64,000 nucleotides of DNA from Prauserella endophytica (GTDB taxonomy: Bacteria; Actinomycetota; Actinomycetes; Mycobacteriales; Pseudonocardiaceae). A program made the position numbers and the translations under genes. The stretch spans positions 61,667 to 125,666 of the forward strand of contig NZ_SWMS01000019.1 in NCBI RefSeq assembly GCF_005146945.1, read 5' to 3'. How positions within the stretch are numbered: the stretch's first letter is position 1; each line of letters opens with the position of its first letter. Shown here piece after piece: positions 51,855 through 61,215 of the stretch. The notes under the pieces are model-generated. The model did no database searches. It was not told the origin of the DNA and saw only the letters and a program-made list of their open reading frames with translations.

Positions 51855-53072
51855 TCATCGCATGCCCTCGCTCGTTTGCTCGGCCCCGGGGGACGCGGTG
51901 TCCCCGGTGTTTCCGCCGTCCCCGGTGTTTCCGGTGGCCGGGGCGCCCTTGACGATCAGCCAGACGCCGCGCGTGAGCAGCGGCAAACCGAAGACGATGA
52001 GCATTCCCCACGCACCGGCCGTGTATCCCTTGGCCACGAGATCGACGATTCCCGCCTGACTGATGACGATCGCGACGATGAGCGTGACCGCCGCGGTTAC
52101 CGCGTTACCCTTGCGCGTCAGCGGCTTGCGGCCGAAGTCTTCGAGGTTCACGCTGACCCGGTTGAGCGCGCCCTGAACCAGGCCGACGGCTGTGGCCAGC
52201 AGTGTCCAGCCCACGAGCAGGCCGAACACGATGACCACCCAGGGGCCGTAGTCGGAGAGCATTCTCAGCCACGGTATTTGCGCGTCCAGTACGGCGGGGT
52301 CCGGATAAAAGGCCATGACCGCGAAGTAGGTGAGGAACAACGGTAACGCGATGAGCCAGCCCAGGTTGATCGCCGACCAGAACGAGTCCTTCCTGGCCCT
52401 GGCGAATCGCATCACCGGCATGGCAGCGGGAAAGATACACAGATACAGCGAGCCGTAGATGAGTCCGGAGGAGATCGAACTCCACGCCGTGGAGTCCGGG
52501 TCGAGCGGCGGCGCCGAATCCCGGAAGTTCGCGACAAGGTCGTCACCCTTCACCGTGAGAACCAGCACGGCGAACAACACGTACCCGACCGTGAGCAGGA
52601 CGGTGCCCGTGGAGTTGAACCGCTCCACGACGGCCTGGCCGAAGAACAACACGACGGCGACGATCGCGACGAGTCCGACCGACGTGATCCATACAGGCAC
52701 GCTCAACGTGTCCGCCATGATGCTGCCCGCCGCGCTGATGAGCACGCCGATGATCGTGACACCCAACAGGAGATACAAGAAGTCGTACACCCAGTAGAAC
52801 GGGCCGATGAGAAGTTTGAGCAGACCCCTGTATTCGAAGACCCGGAATTTCCGGCACAGCTCGAAGACGAGATATGCGAAAACCGCCAGCAGCGCAAAGG
52901 TGCCGAGGACCGACATCCAGCCGAGCGTTCCGAATTTCGCCGCGTACTCCACGGTCTCCCTGCCGGTGGCATACGCGCCGCCGATGGCGACGGACTGGAA
53001 TACGAGACCGGCGAGCAGGACCCGCTTGAAAAGACTCGGATTACCCGACGGATGAGAAATGGCCGACGACAT
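51855..53072 (-). CDS. YkvI-type membrane transporter
   Basis: A 405-residue protein with 10-11 membrane helices, APC/LeuT-like fold: FQSVAIGGAYATGRETVEYAAKFG near the N-terminus, then YLVFELCRKFRVFEYRGLLK. It matches the poorly characterised YkvI family (COG3949). A role in taking up the acid degraded by the cluster is inferred from position only. Short Gly/Asp/Thr tail. Confidence 0.82.
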   Translation of the reverse strand: MSSAISHPSGNPSLFKRVLLAGLVFQSVAIGGAYATGRETVEYAAKFGTLGWMSVLGTFALLAVFAYLVFELCRKFRVFEYRGLLKLLIGPFYWVYDFLYLLLGVTIIGVLISAAGSIMADTLSVPVWITSVGLVAIVAVVLFFGQAVVERFNSTGTVLLTVGYVLFAVLVLTVKGDDLVANFRDSAPPLDPDSTAWSSISSGLIYGSLYLCIFPAAMPVMRFARARKDSFWSAINLGWLIALPLFLTYFAVMAFYPDPAVLDAQIPWLRMLSDYGPWVVIVFGLLVGWTLLATAVGLVQGALNRVSVNLEDFGRKPLTRKGNAVTAAVTLIVAIVISQAGIVDLVAKGYTAGAWGMLIVFGLPLLTRGVWLIVKGAPATGNTGDGGNTGDTASPGAEQTSEGMR

Positions 53073-53135
53073 AGGGGTCCTCCCAGAAGAATGGGAATAG
53101 AAAATTTGGGAATATATCGGGGTGCTTCTCCGCGG

Positions 53136-54797
53136 CTATTTACCGCGGAACTTAGGATTCCTCCTTTCCGCGAACGCGGACGCGCCTTCGCGTGCGTCAT
53201 CGGATGTCCATACGGGTTCGGCGATCGCGCGCTGCCACGCCCATGCCTCGTGGTCGACCGCGCGGGAAGCGCCCGACAGAATCCGCTTGGTCGCGGTCAG
53301 AGCCAGGGGCGCGTTGCGCGCGATGGCCGAGGCCAGCTCGTGGGCCTGGCCGACGGCCTCGCCGCCGGGAACGACGCGGTTGACGATTCCCCAGCGTTCC
53401 AGGGTTTCCGCCGCCACGTCGGTTCCCGTGAGGGCCATCTCCATGGCCAGTGCGGCGGGGATGCGTTCTGGCAGACGGAGAAGTGACCCACCGTCGGCCA
53501 CGAGTCCTCGGGTGACTTCGGGCAGCCCGAACCGCGCGTCGGCGGCGGCGACGATCAGGTCGCACGCGAGCGCGATCTCGAACCCGCCCGCGAGCGCGAA
53601 CCCTTCGACGGCGGCGATCACCGGCGTCGCGGGCGGACGCTCGGCCAGACCGGCGAAGCCGCGACCGGGGATCTCGCCGACGTCGCCGCTGGCGGCGAAC
53701 GCCTTGAGGTCCAGACCCGCGCTGAACATGCCGCGCCCGTCGGAAAGCGGGGCGCCGGACAGGACGATGACCCGGACGGCCGGATCGTCGTCGCAGCGGT
53801 CGAACTCGGCGCCGAGCTGCCAGGCTACCTCGGTGTTGATCGCGTTGCGAGCCTCCGGTCGGTCGATCACGACGTGCGCGACCCCGGCGACCCGGTCGTC
53901 CCTGCGGACGAAGTCCGGTGCCGGGGGCCGTGCGCGTACCGGTGCGCCGGAACGTTTCCCCACGAGGTCTCCCGGGCGACCGGCGAGCCGAACGTCTCCG
54001 ACCCGGCCCACCGCCATGGGCTCACGGCCGGGAACAGTGACCACGGCACCGTGAACGCCGGGCTCACCCTCGACAACGATGATCGACCCGGTGGGCCATA
54101 CGTACTTCCGCGCCACGGCGCCCGGAAGGGAGACCGGTTCCGGTGCACCGCGCAGGATTTCCCTGAACAGCACATCGGAACGGGCGAGGTCGCTCGTACC
54201 CACCACGACGGGACCGAGCCGGCCGGTGTTCCCGTGCCGGGGCGGCGGAGTGTCCCACAGCGGCTCCCACCATCCCGGATCGGTGGCCCCTCGGTTGTTG
54301 GGCAGCGACGACCAGTCCCGCTCCCGCGTGCCGACCAGATTCTCCGTCCGGATCGGTGTCGGCGTGGACGCGACCTGGATAAGCACCCCGTGAAGCTGAT
54401 CCGGCGGCAGGAAGACCTCTTGCCAGTCCGGGAAATCGAGATCCTCTCGTGTGGTGGCGAACCCGGCGTCGTGCAGGGCGGAACGCACCGCGCGCAGGCC
54501 GGGGACGTTGAAGGACAGGTGGTGTGCCCGCTCACCGTGCTTGGCGAGAAACCGATGCAGGAAGCCGGAAGCAGCCGTGCTCTCGGGTGGATCCTGCGGC
54601 GTGGAGATCAGCTCCAGCCTGCCGCCGCAGATCTCGCCATCCGGCACATCGCCGAGATGCATGAGCAGGTAACGGAACTGAGGAAGGACGCCGCCGGTGA
54701 GAGGCTCCGCGCCGAACTCGGCCCTCAGCAGCCCGGCCGCGGCGAGAGGACGCCGGACCGCGATGCTCAGATGGTCGAACTCGAACCGCTCGGTCAT
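53136..54797 (-). CDS. Fusion of VOC/epimerase-like domains and an enoyl-CoA hydratase
   Basis: One uninterrupted 553-residue frame. Residues 1-280 form VOC (glyoxalase/methylmalonyl-CoA epimerase-like) modules: FDHLSIAVRRPL, GGRLELISTPQD, AHHLSFNVPGLRAV, LHGVLIQVAS and a second pair around LGPVVVGTSDLARS. Residues 290-553 form a crotonase with DRPEARNAI, MFSAGLDLK, EGFALAGGFEIAL, and both catalytic acids in place (GLPEVTRGL, AMEMALTG), so it should be a true hydratase. The ATG overlaps the biotin-carboxylase stop (ATGA). The fusion suggests epimerisation and hydration of consecutive acyl-CoAs. Confidence 0.88.
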   Translation of the reverse strand: MTERFEFDHLSIAVRRPLAAAGLLRAEFGAEPLTGGVLPQFRYLLMHLGDVPDGEICGGRLELISTPQDPPESTAASGFLHRFLAKHGERAHHLSFNVPGLRAVRSALHDAGFATTREDLDFPDWQEVFLPPDQLHGVLIQVASTPTPIRTENLVGTRERDWSSLPNNRGATDPGWWEPLWDTPPPRHGNTGRLGPVVVGTSDLARSDVLFREILRGAPEPVSLPGAVARKYVWPTGSIIVVEGEPGVHGAVVTVPGREPMAVGRVGDVRLAGRPGDLVGKRSGAPVRARPPAPDFVRRDDRVAGVAHVVIDRPEARNAINTEVAWQLGAEFDRCDDDPAVRVIVLSGAPLSDGRGMFSAGLDLKAFAASGDVGEIPGRGFAGLAERPPATPVIAAVEGFALAGGFEIALACDLIVAAADARFGLPEVTRGLVADGGSLLRLPERIPAALAMEMALTGTDVAAETLERWGIVNRVVPGGEAVGQAHELASAIARNAPLALTATKRILSGASRAVDHEAWAWQRAIAEPVWTSDDAREGASAFAERRNPKFRGK

Positions 54798-56197
54798 GCC
54801 GGTGTCCCCCTTGCGGCCTCGTTCGCCGCGACGGCTTCCATGAAGGCCACCGGGTCCGAGGTGATCTCGCGCGCCGAACTTCCGCTTGCCCACGCCTCCG
54901 TACCCAGCAACGCCCTGTGAAACGGCAGCAGTGTCGCCTTCGGACCTTCCAGCACGAAATCGTCCAGCGCCTCGATCAGCCTCGCCGTCGCCTCCTCGCG
55001 GGTCGCCCCGTGCGCGAGCACCTTGGCCAGCAGTGAGTCGTAGAACGGCAGAATCCGCGTACCCTCACGCACTCCCGAGTCGACCCGGATACCCGGACCG
55101 GTGGGTTCCTCGTACCGGGTGATCGTGCCTCCGGCTGGCAGGAAGCCCTTGGCGGCGTTCTCGGCGTTGATCCGTACCTCGATGGCGTGGCCTTCGATCC
55201 GGACGTCGTGCTGTCGCACCGAAAGCTGTTCCCCTGCCGCGGCACGCAGTTGTTGCTCGACGATGTCGACGCCGGTGATCAGTTCGGTGATCCCGTGCTC
55301 CACCTGGATTCGTGTGTTCATTTCCAGGAAGTAAAACTCAGAGCCGGAATTCGCCGACGCGGCCACGAGCCCCTCGACGGTGCCTGCGCCGACATAGCCG
55401 ACGGCCCGGGCCGCCTCGACCGCCTGCGCGCAGACCTGCCGGCGGAAGTCCTCGCCGAGCCCGGGGGCGGGAGCTTCCTCGACGAGCTTCTGGTGTCGGC
55501 GCTGGATGGTGCAGTCCCTGTCGTACAGGTGCACGACGTTGCCGTGCGCGTCGCCGAGGATCTGCACTTCCACGTGACGCGGGTCGGCCAGGTAACGCTC
55601 CAGGTACACCGTGCCGTCGCCGAAGAACCGCTCGCCCTCGCCCCGTGCTCCCTCGAACGCGGCGGGCAGCTCGACGGGCGTATGCGCGACGCGGAATCCC
55701 TTGCCGCCGCCCGCTCCGGACGCTTTGACGGCGACCGGATAGCCCACATCGCTTGCGGCGGCCAGGGCGGCATCCACCGAATCGACGGGATCCAGCAGGC
55801 CGGGAACGGTGGATATCCCCGCCTCGGCCATGATCCGGCGCGAGTTGATCTTCGAGCCCATCGCCGTGATGATCTCCGGCTGGGGTCCGACGAAGGTGAT
55901 GCCCGCGTCGGCGACGGCGCGCGCGAACTCCGCGTTCTCCGCGAGAAACCCGTATCCGGGATGGATCGCGTCCGCTCCGGTCCGTGTCGCGGCATCGAGA
56001 AGGGCCGCCACGTCGAGATACGATTCGGCGGCCGGTGCGGGCCCGATACACACCGCGTCGTCGGCGAGCTCGACGTGCCTGGCGTCGCGGTCAGCTTCCG
56101 AATAGACGGCGATACTGGGAATTCCCAGCCGGTCGAGAGTGGTAATCACGCGGACCGCGATCTCCCCTCGGTTGGCCACGAGAACTGCGTCGAACAT
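54794..56197 (-). CDS. Acyl-CoA carboxylase, biotin carboxylase subunit
   Basis: 467 residues. It carboxylates biotin using ATP and bicarbonate. FDAVLVANRGEIAVRVI opens the protein; ATP-grasp loop KASGAGGGKGFRVAH, FLEMNTRIQVEHGITELITG and RINAENAAKGFLPAGG are present. It lacks a fused biotin carrier domain; the carrier is the separate gene upstream. ATG 56197. Confidence 0.94.
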   Translation of the reverse strand: MFDAVLVANRGEIAVRVITTLDRLGIPSIAVYSEADRDARHVELADDAVCIGPAPAAESYLDVAALLDAATRTGADAIHPGYGFLAENAEFARAVADAGITFVGPQPEIITAMGSKINSRRIMAEAGISTVPGLLDPVDSVDAALAAASDVGYPVAVKASGAGGGKGFRVAHTPVELPAAFEGARGEGERFFGDGTVYLERYLADPRHVEVQILGDAHGNVVHLYDRDCTIQRRHQKLVEEAPAPGLGEDFRRQVCAQAVEAARAVGYVGAGTVEGLVAASANSGSEFYFLEMNTRIQVEHGITELITGVDIVEQQLRAAAGEQLSVRQHDVRIEGHAIEVRINAENAAKGFLPAGGTITRYEEPTGPGIRVDSGVREGTRILPFYDSLLAKVLAHGATREEATARLIEALDDFVLEGPKATLLPFHRALLGTEAWASGSSAREITSDPVAFMEAVAANEAARGTPA

Positions 56198-56263
56198 GGC
56201 GGATTCGCTCCTGGTCGATACGGGCTGCCGGAACAAGAAGGGCTGTCGGACAGGCGGGAACGC

Positions 56264-56479
56264 CTACTCCACCTCGGCGATGGTGTCGTCTTCTTCCACC
56301 GCCTGGCCCTCTTCCACGAGCAGCCTGGTGATGGTGCCGTCGGCCTCAGCCGTCACGGGGATCTCCATCTTCATAGATTCGAGGATGACGATCTCCTCAC
56401 CCTGCTTCACGGTGTCCCCTGCCTTCTTCACGATCTTCCAGACGAGACCGTCGGCGGGGGCAAGCGATTCCGCTGCCAT
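56264..56479 (-). CDS. Biotin carboxyl carrier protein, 71 residues
   Basis: A minimal biotinyl domain with the target lysine in ESMKMEIPV. AAGGAG lies six bases before the ATG at 56479. It sits between the carboxyltransferase and biotin carboxylase genes, so the enzyme has three separate chains rather than the usual fused alpha chain of actinobacteria. Confidence 0.93.
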   Translation of the reverse strand: MAAESLAPADGLVWKIVKKAGDTVKQGEEIVILESMKMEIPVTAEADGTITRLLVEEGQAVEEDDTIAEVE

Positions 56480-56505
56480 AGTGTGCTCCTTCGTGATCGG
56501 CGTTG

Positions 56506-58092
56506 TCAGGGACGGACCCGCCACTGCCGTTGTTGCGGGCCCAGGTCGGTCTGTACGCGGTGCAGAGAGGCGTTGAGGAAGTCGGCGACCATGACGCGCG
56601 TGTCACGGGGATCGATCATCGCCTCGACGCCGAACGCCTCGACGGTCCGCCAGGGATCCGCGATGTTCCGGAAGTTCTCGTTGATGGCGGCGCGATAGGC
56701 CTCGGGGTCGTCGGACTCCTCGATTTCGCGGGCGAAGCCCGCTTCGACGCCGCCTTCCACGGGCAGGTCGCCCCATTCGGCCGTCGGCCAGGCGATGCGC
56801 AGCGACAGCCCGTCGGGATCGGACGTCGCCGACACCGCCATGCCGTACGCCTTGCGCACCTGGATGGTGACGACGGGAACCTCCGCCTCGATGAGACTCT
56901 GGATGGCCCGCATTCCCCAGCGGACGACGTTGGCCCGCTCCGCATCGGGTCCCACCATGAATCCCGGCACATCCGCGAAGTACACGAGGGGGAGATGGAA
57001 GGTCGAGCACATGTCGACGAACCGGATCTGCTTCTCTGCGGCCTGCGCGTCCATCGCGCCCCCGAGATGCATGGGGTTGGACGCGATGATGCCGACCGGA
57101 ATTCCGTCGATCCTGGCCAATCCGGTCGTCACGGCCTTGCCCCAGTGCTTGCCGATCTCGAAGAAGGAATCCACATCGACGATCGGGGTGATGATGTCCG
57201 TGGCCTTGTAGGGCCGTCGGTTGCTCGTGGGAATCCTGCCGAGAATCTCGTCGATGGGCCGGTCGACGGGGTCATCGGATGGCGTGCGCGGCGGCATCTG
57301 CCAGACGTTTTGCGGAAGGTAGGACAGGAATCGCGCCATCTGCTCGATCGCGTCGTCCTCGTCCGTGGCGAGATTGTCGATCGCTCCGGAACGCGTGGCG
57401 ACCGCCGCGCCACCGAGTTCGAACTTGTCGACGGACTTGCCGAGCGCGCGTTCGACCAGCGGCGGGCCGCCCGCAAAGAACACGGAGTCCTTCGTCATGA
57501 CGGAAAAGTGCGAGAGCACGGTGCGGCCCGCGGTCCCGCCCGCGGACGAACCGCTGACCATGGCCAGTACCGGCACTTCCCCGAGCAGCTCGTAGGAGCG
57601 GCCCCAGCTCAGTGACGACACCAGATAGGAGTGTCCTTTCTCGCCGGAGGCGGCGATGTCACCACCGATACCTTCCATGAACATCACGAGTGGGATCCGG
57701 TATTCATGCGCGAGGTCTTCGACGAAACCGCCGAGACCGCCCTTCATCCGGTCCAAATAGGTTTGCGGCGCCCCCGCGCGCACGGTGAAGTCCTCACCGC
57801 CGATCGCCACGTGGCGGCCCGCAAAGGTTCCCAGGCCCATGACATAGCTCGCCGGCATCTGGCTGCGGAGGTTGCCCAGCGCGTCGACATCGTCGTAGGT
57901 GGCGAACTCGCCGATCTCGTGGAAGGACGTGGTGGCTTTGGCCAGCCGCTCGCGAATGGTGAGCTGACCGCGGTCGTGTGCTCGCCGGATCCGGCGAGCG
58001 CCGCCGAGCTCACGGGCACGAGCGCGCCGCCACTCGAACTGGGCCAGCTTTTCCTGCCATTCGGGCGGAATCTCCGGTTTGTCGTTCGTCAT
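56506..58092 (-). CDS. Acyl-CoA carboxylase, carboxyltransferase subunit
   Basis: 528 residues of the propionyl/methylcrotonyl-CoA carboxylase beta family. Conserved pieces: RERLAKATTSFHEIGEF, SGSSAGGTAGRTVLSHFSV, FFAGGPPLVERALG (usual GPPLV), PVGIIASNPMHLGGAMD and VPGFMVGPDAER. The acyl-CoA substrate cannot be read from the motifs. Confidence 0.93.
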   Translation of the reverse strand: MTNDKPEIPPEWQEKLAQFEWRRARARELGGARRIRRAHDRGQLTIRERLAKATTSFHEIGEFATYDDVDALGNLRSQMPASYVMGLGTFAGRHVAIGGEDFTVRAGAPQTYLDRMKGGLGGFVEDLAHEYRIPLVMFMEGIGGDIAASGEKGHSYLVSSLSWGRSYELLGEVPVLAMVSGSSAGGTAGRTVLSHFSVMTKDSVFFAGGPPLVERALGKSVDKFELGGAAVATRSGAIDNLATDEDDAIEQMARFLSYLPQNVWQMPPRTPSDDPVDRPIDEILGRIPTSNRRPYKATDIITPIVDVDSFFEIGKHWGKAVTTGLARIDGIPVGIIASNPMHLGGAMDAQAAEKQIRFVDMCSTFHLPLVYFADVPGFMVGPDAERANVVRWGMRAIQSLIEAEVPVVTIQVRKAYGMAVSATSDPDGLSLRIAWPTAEWGDLPVEGGVEAGFAREIEESDDPEAYRAAINENFRNIADPWRTVEAFGVEAMIDPRDTRVMVADFLNASLHRVQTDLGPQQRQWRVRP

Positions 58093-58125
58093 GGATGGTC
58101 CTTCCTGGCACGGGCCGTACTGCTG

Positions 58126-59835
58126 CTAGAGGTCGAGCGTGTGGACGGTGGGCGCGACGCCGGTCGCTTCTTCGGCTTCGGCGACCGCACGCAGCAGGCG
58201 GTGTTTCTGCACCACCTGGGTTCCCGGTGAGCGCACGATGTTGGCCGCCTCGGTGAGCTGCAGGAACCTCGGCATCGCGTACGGGGCGACGTGATCGCGG
58301 CAGTACGCCTCGAATGCGGCGATGTCGAACACGGGGCCCGGGCCGTCCGGCTCCGCAGGAACGACGAACACCTTGATCTCCTGCTCACCGGAGAACTCGT
58401 CCGCCACGCCGACGGCCGCGCATTCCCCGACACCGGGCGCTTTGCGCAGGATCTCCTCCAGCTCGTAGGCGCTCACGTTCTCACCCCTGCGGCGGATGGA
58501 GTCGGACATCCTGCCGTGGAAGAACACGAACCCGTCCTCGTCCATGCTGGCGCGGTCTCCCGACCTGACCCAGAGGTCTCGCCAGGCGGTCGCGGTGGCG
58601 TCCGGCCGGTTCCAGTAGCCGAGCATCATCATGTGCGGAAACTTCGGGCGGTACACGAGTTCACCCGGCGTGCCCCGGGGCAGTTCGTGGCCGTGTTCGT
58701 CGTGGATCTGGACCTCGAAGCCGACGCTGGGCCATCCCGCGCCGCCACGACGCCGGCGATCGGGCGTGTCGTAGAGCGGGCCGTCGGCCTCGGTCTGGCC
58801 GTAGAGAGTGAGGACGTCGATACCGAGCCGGTCCTCGAAGTACTCGTAGGTTCCCTCCGGGATCGGCGCTCCGATGATGCGGCGCAGCGGAGTCCCCTCC
58901 GCAGCATGGGGCCCCTGGGCGCGGACGGCGGAGAACAGGAAGCCTACGGTCCAGGTCCAGGTGACGCCGAACCGGGCCACCTCGGGCCAGAATCCGTGTG
59001 CGGTGAACTTCCGCCGGATCGCGACCGATCCACCGGAGAGGATCACGGCCGAGAACACCACGTGGAAATCCACATGGAAGAAGGGAAGTACGAAGTAGGC
59101 GGTGTCTTCGGGGGTCAGACCCGCGACGTGGGCAATGGTGTGCCCGTGCGCGGCGGGGTACCCGGCCGGGAGCATGACGCCTTTGGACGGTCCCGTCGTA
59201 CCCGAGGTGTAGATCAGCGAACACAACGTGTCCGGCGCGATGTCGCGCGCGAACCGGTCGAGGTCCTCGTCGCCGTCCTGGCCGGGTCGCGGAAAGTCCG
59301 CCACGGTGTCGAAGCGGCGGCCCACGCCGGGGACGGTGTCGCGCAACTCGGCGTCGAGCACGACGAGCGCGGGGTCGGCATCCTCGATGACCGCCGCCAT
59401 CAGGTCGCCGGTCAGCTCATAGTTGACCGACACCTCCACCGCGCCCAGCCACCAGACGCCGTACTGCCACGCCTGTCGTTGCGCGGAGTTCCGGCACACG
59501 AGCGCGACCCGGTCACCGGCGGTGACACCGCTGCCGCGTAGCACCCGCGCACAGGCGCGGGCCCTGTCGGCGAAGTCGCGATAGCTCCAGGTGACGGCCG
59601 CGCCATCGGTGCCCTCCCAGTGCAGCAGCGCGGCGTCCGGGCGGATGGCCACCTGGTCGAGCAGGTCTGTCACCGGTGTGGACACGTGGTGACAGGTAAG
59701 CGGAAACTCGGGTTCACTGGCTTCCGGGTTCCGATGTGGACAGGAGAACACGGGTGGCCGGACACGGCTGGCCACCACCGTGGGACGTGGGCGCCGCACG
59801 GTACCGCCGAGCGAGGAGGACGCTGCTTCGCTCAT
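58126..59835 (-). CDS. Acyl-CoA synthetase (AMP-binding ligase)
   Basis: 569 residues. AMP-binding loop YTSGTTGPSKGVML, adenylate motif LTLYGQTEADGPLYD, hinge SGDRASMDEDGFVFFHGR and EIEE-like YELEEILRKAPGVGE are present. It resembles crotonobetaine/carnitine-CoA ligases (CaiC-like). The usual C-terminal catalytic lysine region reads VQKHRLLRA. It should activate the carboxylic acid that enters the pathway. The ATG overlaps the SDR stop (ATGA). Confidence 0.92.
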   Translation of the reverse strand: MSEAASSSLGGTVRRPRPTVVASRVRPPVFSCPHRNPEASEPEFPLTCHHVSTPVTDLLDQVAIRPDAALLHWEGTDGAAVTWSYRDFADRARACARVLRGSGVTAGDRVALVCRNSAQRQAWQYGVWWLGAVEVSVNYELTGDLMAAVIEDADPALVVLDAELRDTVPGVGRRFDTVADFPRPGQDGDEDLDRFARDIAPDTLCSLIYTSGTTGPSKGVMLPAGYPAAHGHTIAHVAGLTPEDTAYFVLPFFHVDFHVVFSAVILSGGSVAIRRKFTAHGFWPEVARFGVTWTWTVGFLFSAVRAQGPHAAEGTPLRRIIGAPIPEGTYEYFEDRLGIDVLTLYGQTEADGPLYDTPDRRRRGGAGWPSVGFEVQIHDEHGHELPRGTPGELVYRPKFPHMMMLGYWNRPDATATAWRDLWVRSGDRASMDEDGFVFFHGRMSDSIRRRGENVSAYELEEILRKAPGVGECAAVGVADEFSGEQEIKVFVVPAEPDGPGPVFDIAAFEAYCRDHVAPYAMPRFLQLTEAANIVRSPGTQVVQKHRLLRAVAEAEEATGVAPTVHTLDL

Positions 59836-60677
59836 GGGTGCCATTCACCTCCGTTGACGTCGAGTACTTGCGCGGTGATGTACGAGGCCGCTGGTGAGAG
59901 GAGGAAAGCCGTCGCCGTCCCGATTTCGTGCGGCAGGCCCATCCGGCTCAGCATCAGGCTGTCGAGCCAGGTTGCCTTGACCTCGTCGGGAACACCGGCG
60001 GTCATGTCCGTCTCCACCGGGCCGGGCGACACGCAGTTGGCCCGGATGCCGAACCGGGCGAACTCCAGTGCGATAGTCTTGGTGAGGCCGACGATTCCGG
60101 CCTTGGCCGCCGAGTAGTTCGTTTGCCCGTATGAACCGTGCCGCCCCGACGAGCTGGTGTTCACGATCGCACCACCGGCGGGGCGGCCGTAGGCATCCGT
60201 AACGACAGTGGACTGACCGGCCCTGTCCTCCACCGAAGGCGCCGCTATGAGCGGCCGCATCACCTGGCAACCGAGCCAGGTACCGCGCAGGTGGGTGTCC
60301 AGGACGCTGTCCCACATGGTGTCATCCATTTTGGACAGGGTTTTGTCGCGGGTGATGCCTGCGTTGTTCACCAGACCGGCCAATCTCGGGCCGAACTCCC
60401 GTGTCAACACGTCGCGTGCCTGCTCCCAGCTCTCTCGCGAGGTCACGTCGAGCACGACGGGCATGGCCTCGATCTCACGCGCCGTAGTCGTGATGGCTTC
60501 CTCATCGACGTCCGCGATCGCGACTGTCGCGCCGTGCGTGAGCAGGACCTCGGCGGTCGCGCGCCCGATGCCGCGAGCGGCACCCGTCACGAGGTAGGTC
60601 CTGCCCGCGTGGAGATCGGAGGGGGCGGGAAAACCGGGATGCCGGTCGGGGGCTGATCTGACTTGGTCGTCGGTCAT
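59832..60677 (-). CDS. Short-chain dehydrogenase/reductase
   Basis: 281 residues. Cofactor motif TGAARGIGRA, NNAGITRDK, catalytic YSAAK, and PGPVETDM. Likely 3-hydroxyacyl-CoA (or alcohol) dehydrogenase of the pathway. ATG 60677. Confidence 0.92.
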   Translation of the reverse strand: MTDDQVRSAPDRHPGFPAPSDLHAGRTYLVTGAARGIGRATAEVLLTHGATVAIADVDEEAITTTAREIEAMPVVLDVTSRESWEQARDVLTREFGPRLAGLVNNAGITRDKTLSKMDDTMWDSVLDTHLRGTWLGCQVMRPLIAAPSVEDRAGQSTVVTDAYGRPAGGAIVNTSSSGRHGSYGQTNYSAAKAGIVGLTKTIALEFARFGIRANCVSPGPVETDMTAGVPDEVKATWLDSLMLSRMGLPHEIGTATAFLLSPAASYITAQVLDVNGGEWHP

Positions 60678-60723
60678 GAGCGGCGGGCTTTCGTGTTGTG
60701 GGCGAAGGACGTGCGATGACGGT

Positions 60724-61215
60724 TCAGGACGCTGGCGGGGGCCGCTGTCCCGTGGCCCCTGGCCCGACCAGCACCACGTCGGTACCGCGCTGGACCACCT
60801 CACTACGGTGATTGGTGACCTCGACGGTGAACGTCACGACGCCGTGCCCCGGCTTCGATGTGCTGGGTCGCAGCCCGGAGACCGTGTTGACCACGGTGAT
60901 CGTGTCACCCGGGTAGGCAGGAGCCTTCATGTCCCGGGCTTCCGAGAGATACGCTCGAACGTCCAGGTCGTCGTATCCGGGCGTACGCATGCCGGAACTC
61001 ATCGCCAGTACGAGCAGACCGTGCGCGATCCGGCCGCGATACGGCGTGTTCGCCCTGACCCACTCCTCGTCCGTGTGGAGTGGATTGAAGTCACCACTGA
61101 GACCGGCGAAGTTCTGGATGTCGGTCTCGGTGATGGTGCGACCGGCGGACACGTACCGGGTGCCTTCGCGCAGATCGCCGAAACCAAGGCCGGCGGCACT
61201 GTTGTCGGTGTTCAT
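60724..61215 (-). CDS. MaoC-like (R)-enoyl-CoA hydratase
   Basis: A 163-residue hot-dog-fold protein. The hydratase motif is seen as FAGLSGDFNPLHTDEEW with the downstream GRIAHGLLVLAMSSG. It adds water to a trans-enoyl-CoA. The ATG overlaps the thiolase stop (ATGA). Confidence 0.92.
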   Translation of the reverse strand: MNTDNSAAGLGFGDLREGTRYVSAGRTITETDIQNFAGLSGDFNPLHTDEEWVRANTPYRGRIAHGLLVLAMSSGMRTPGYDDLDVRAYLSEARDMKAPAYPGDTITVVNTVSGLRPSTSKPGHGVVTFTVEVTNHRSEVVQRGTDVVLVGPGATGQRPPPAS

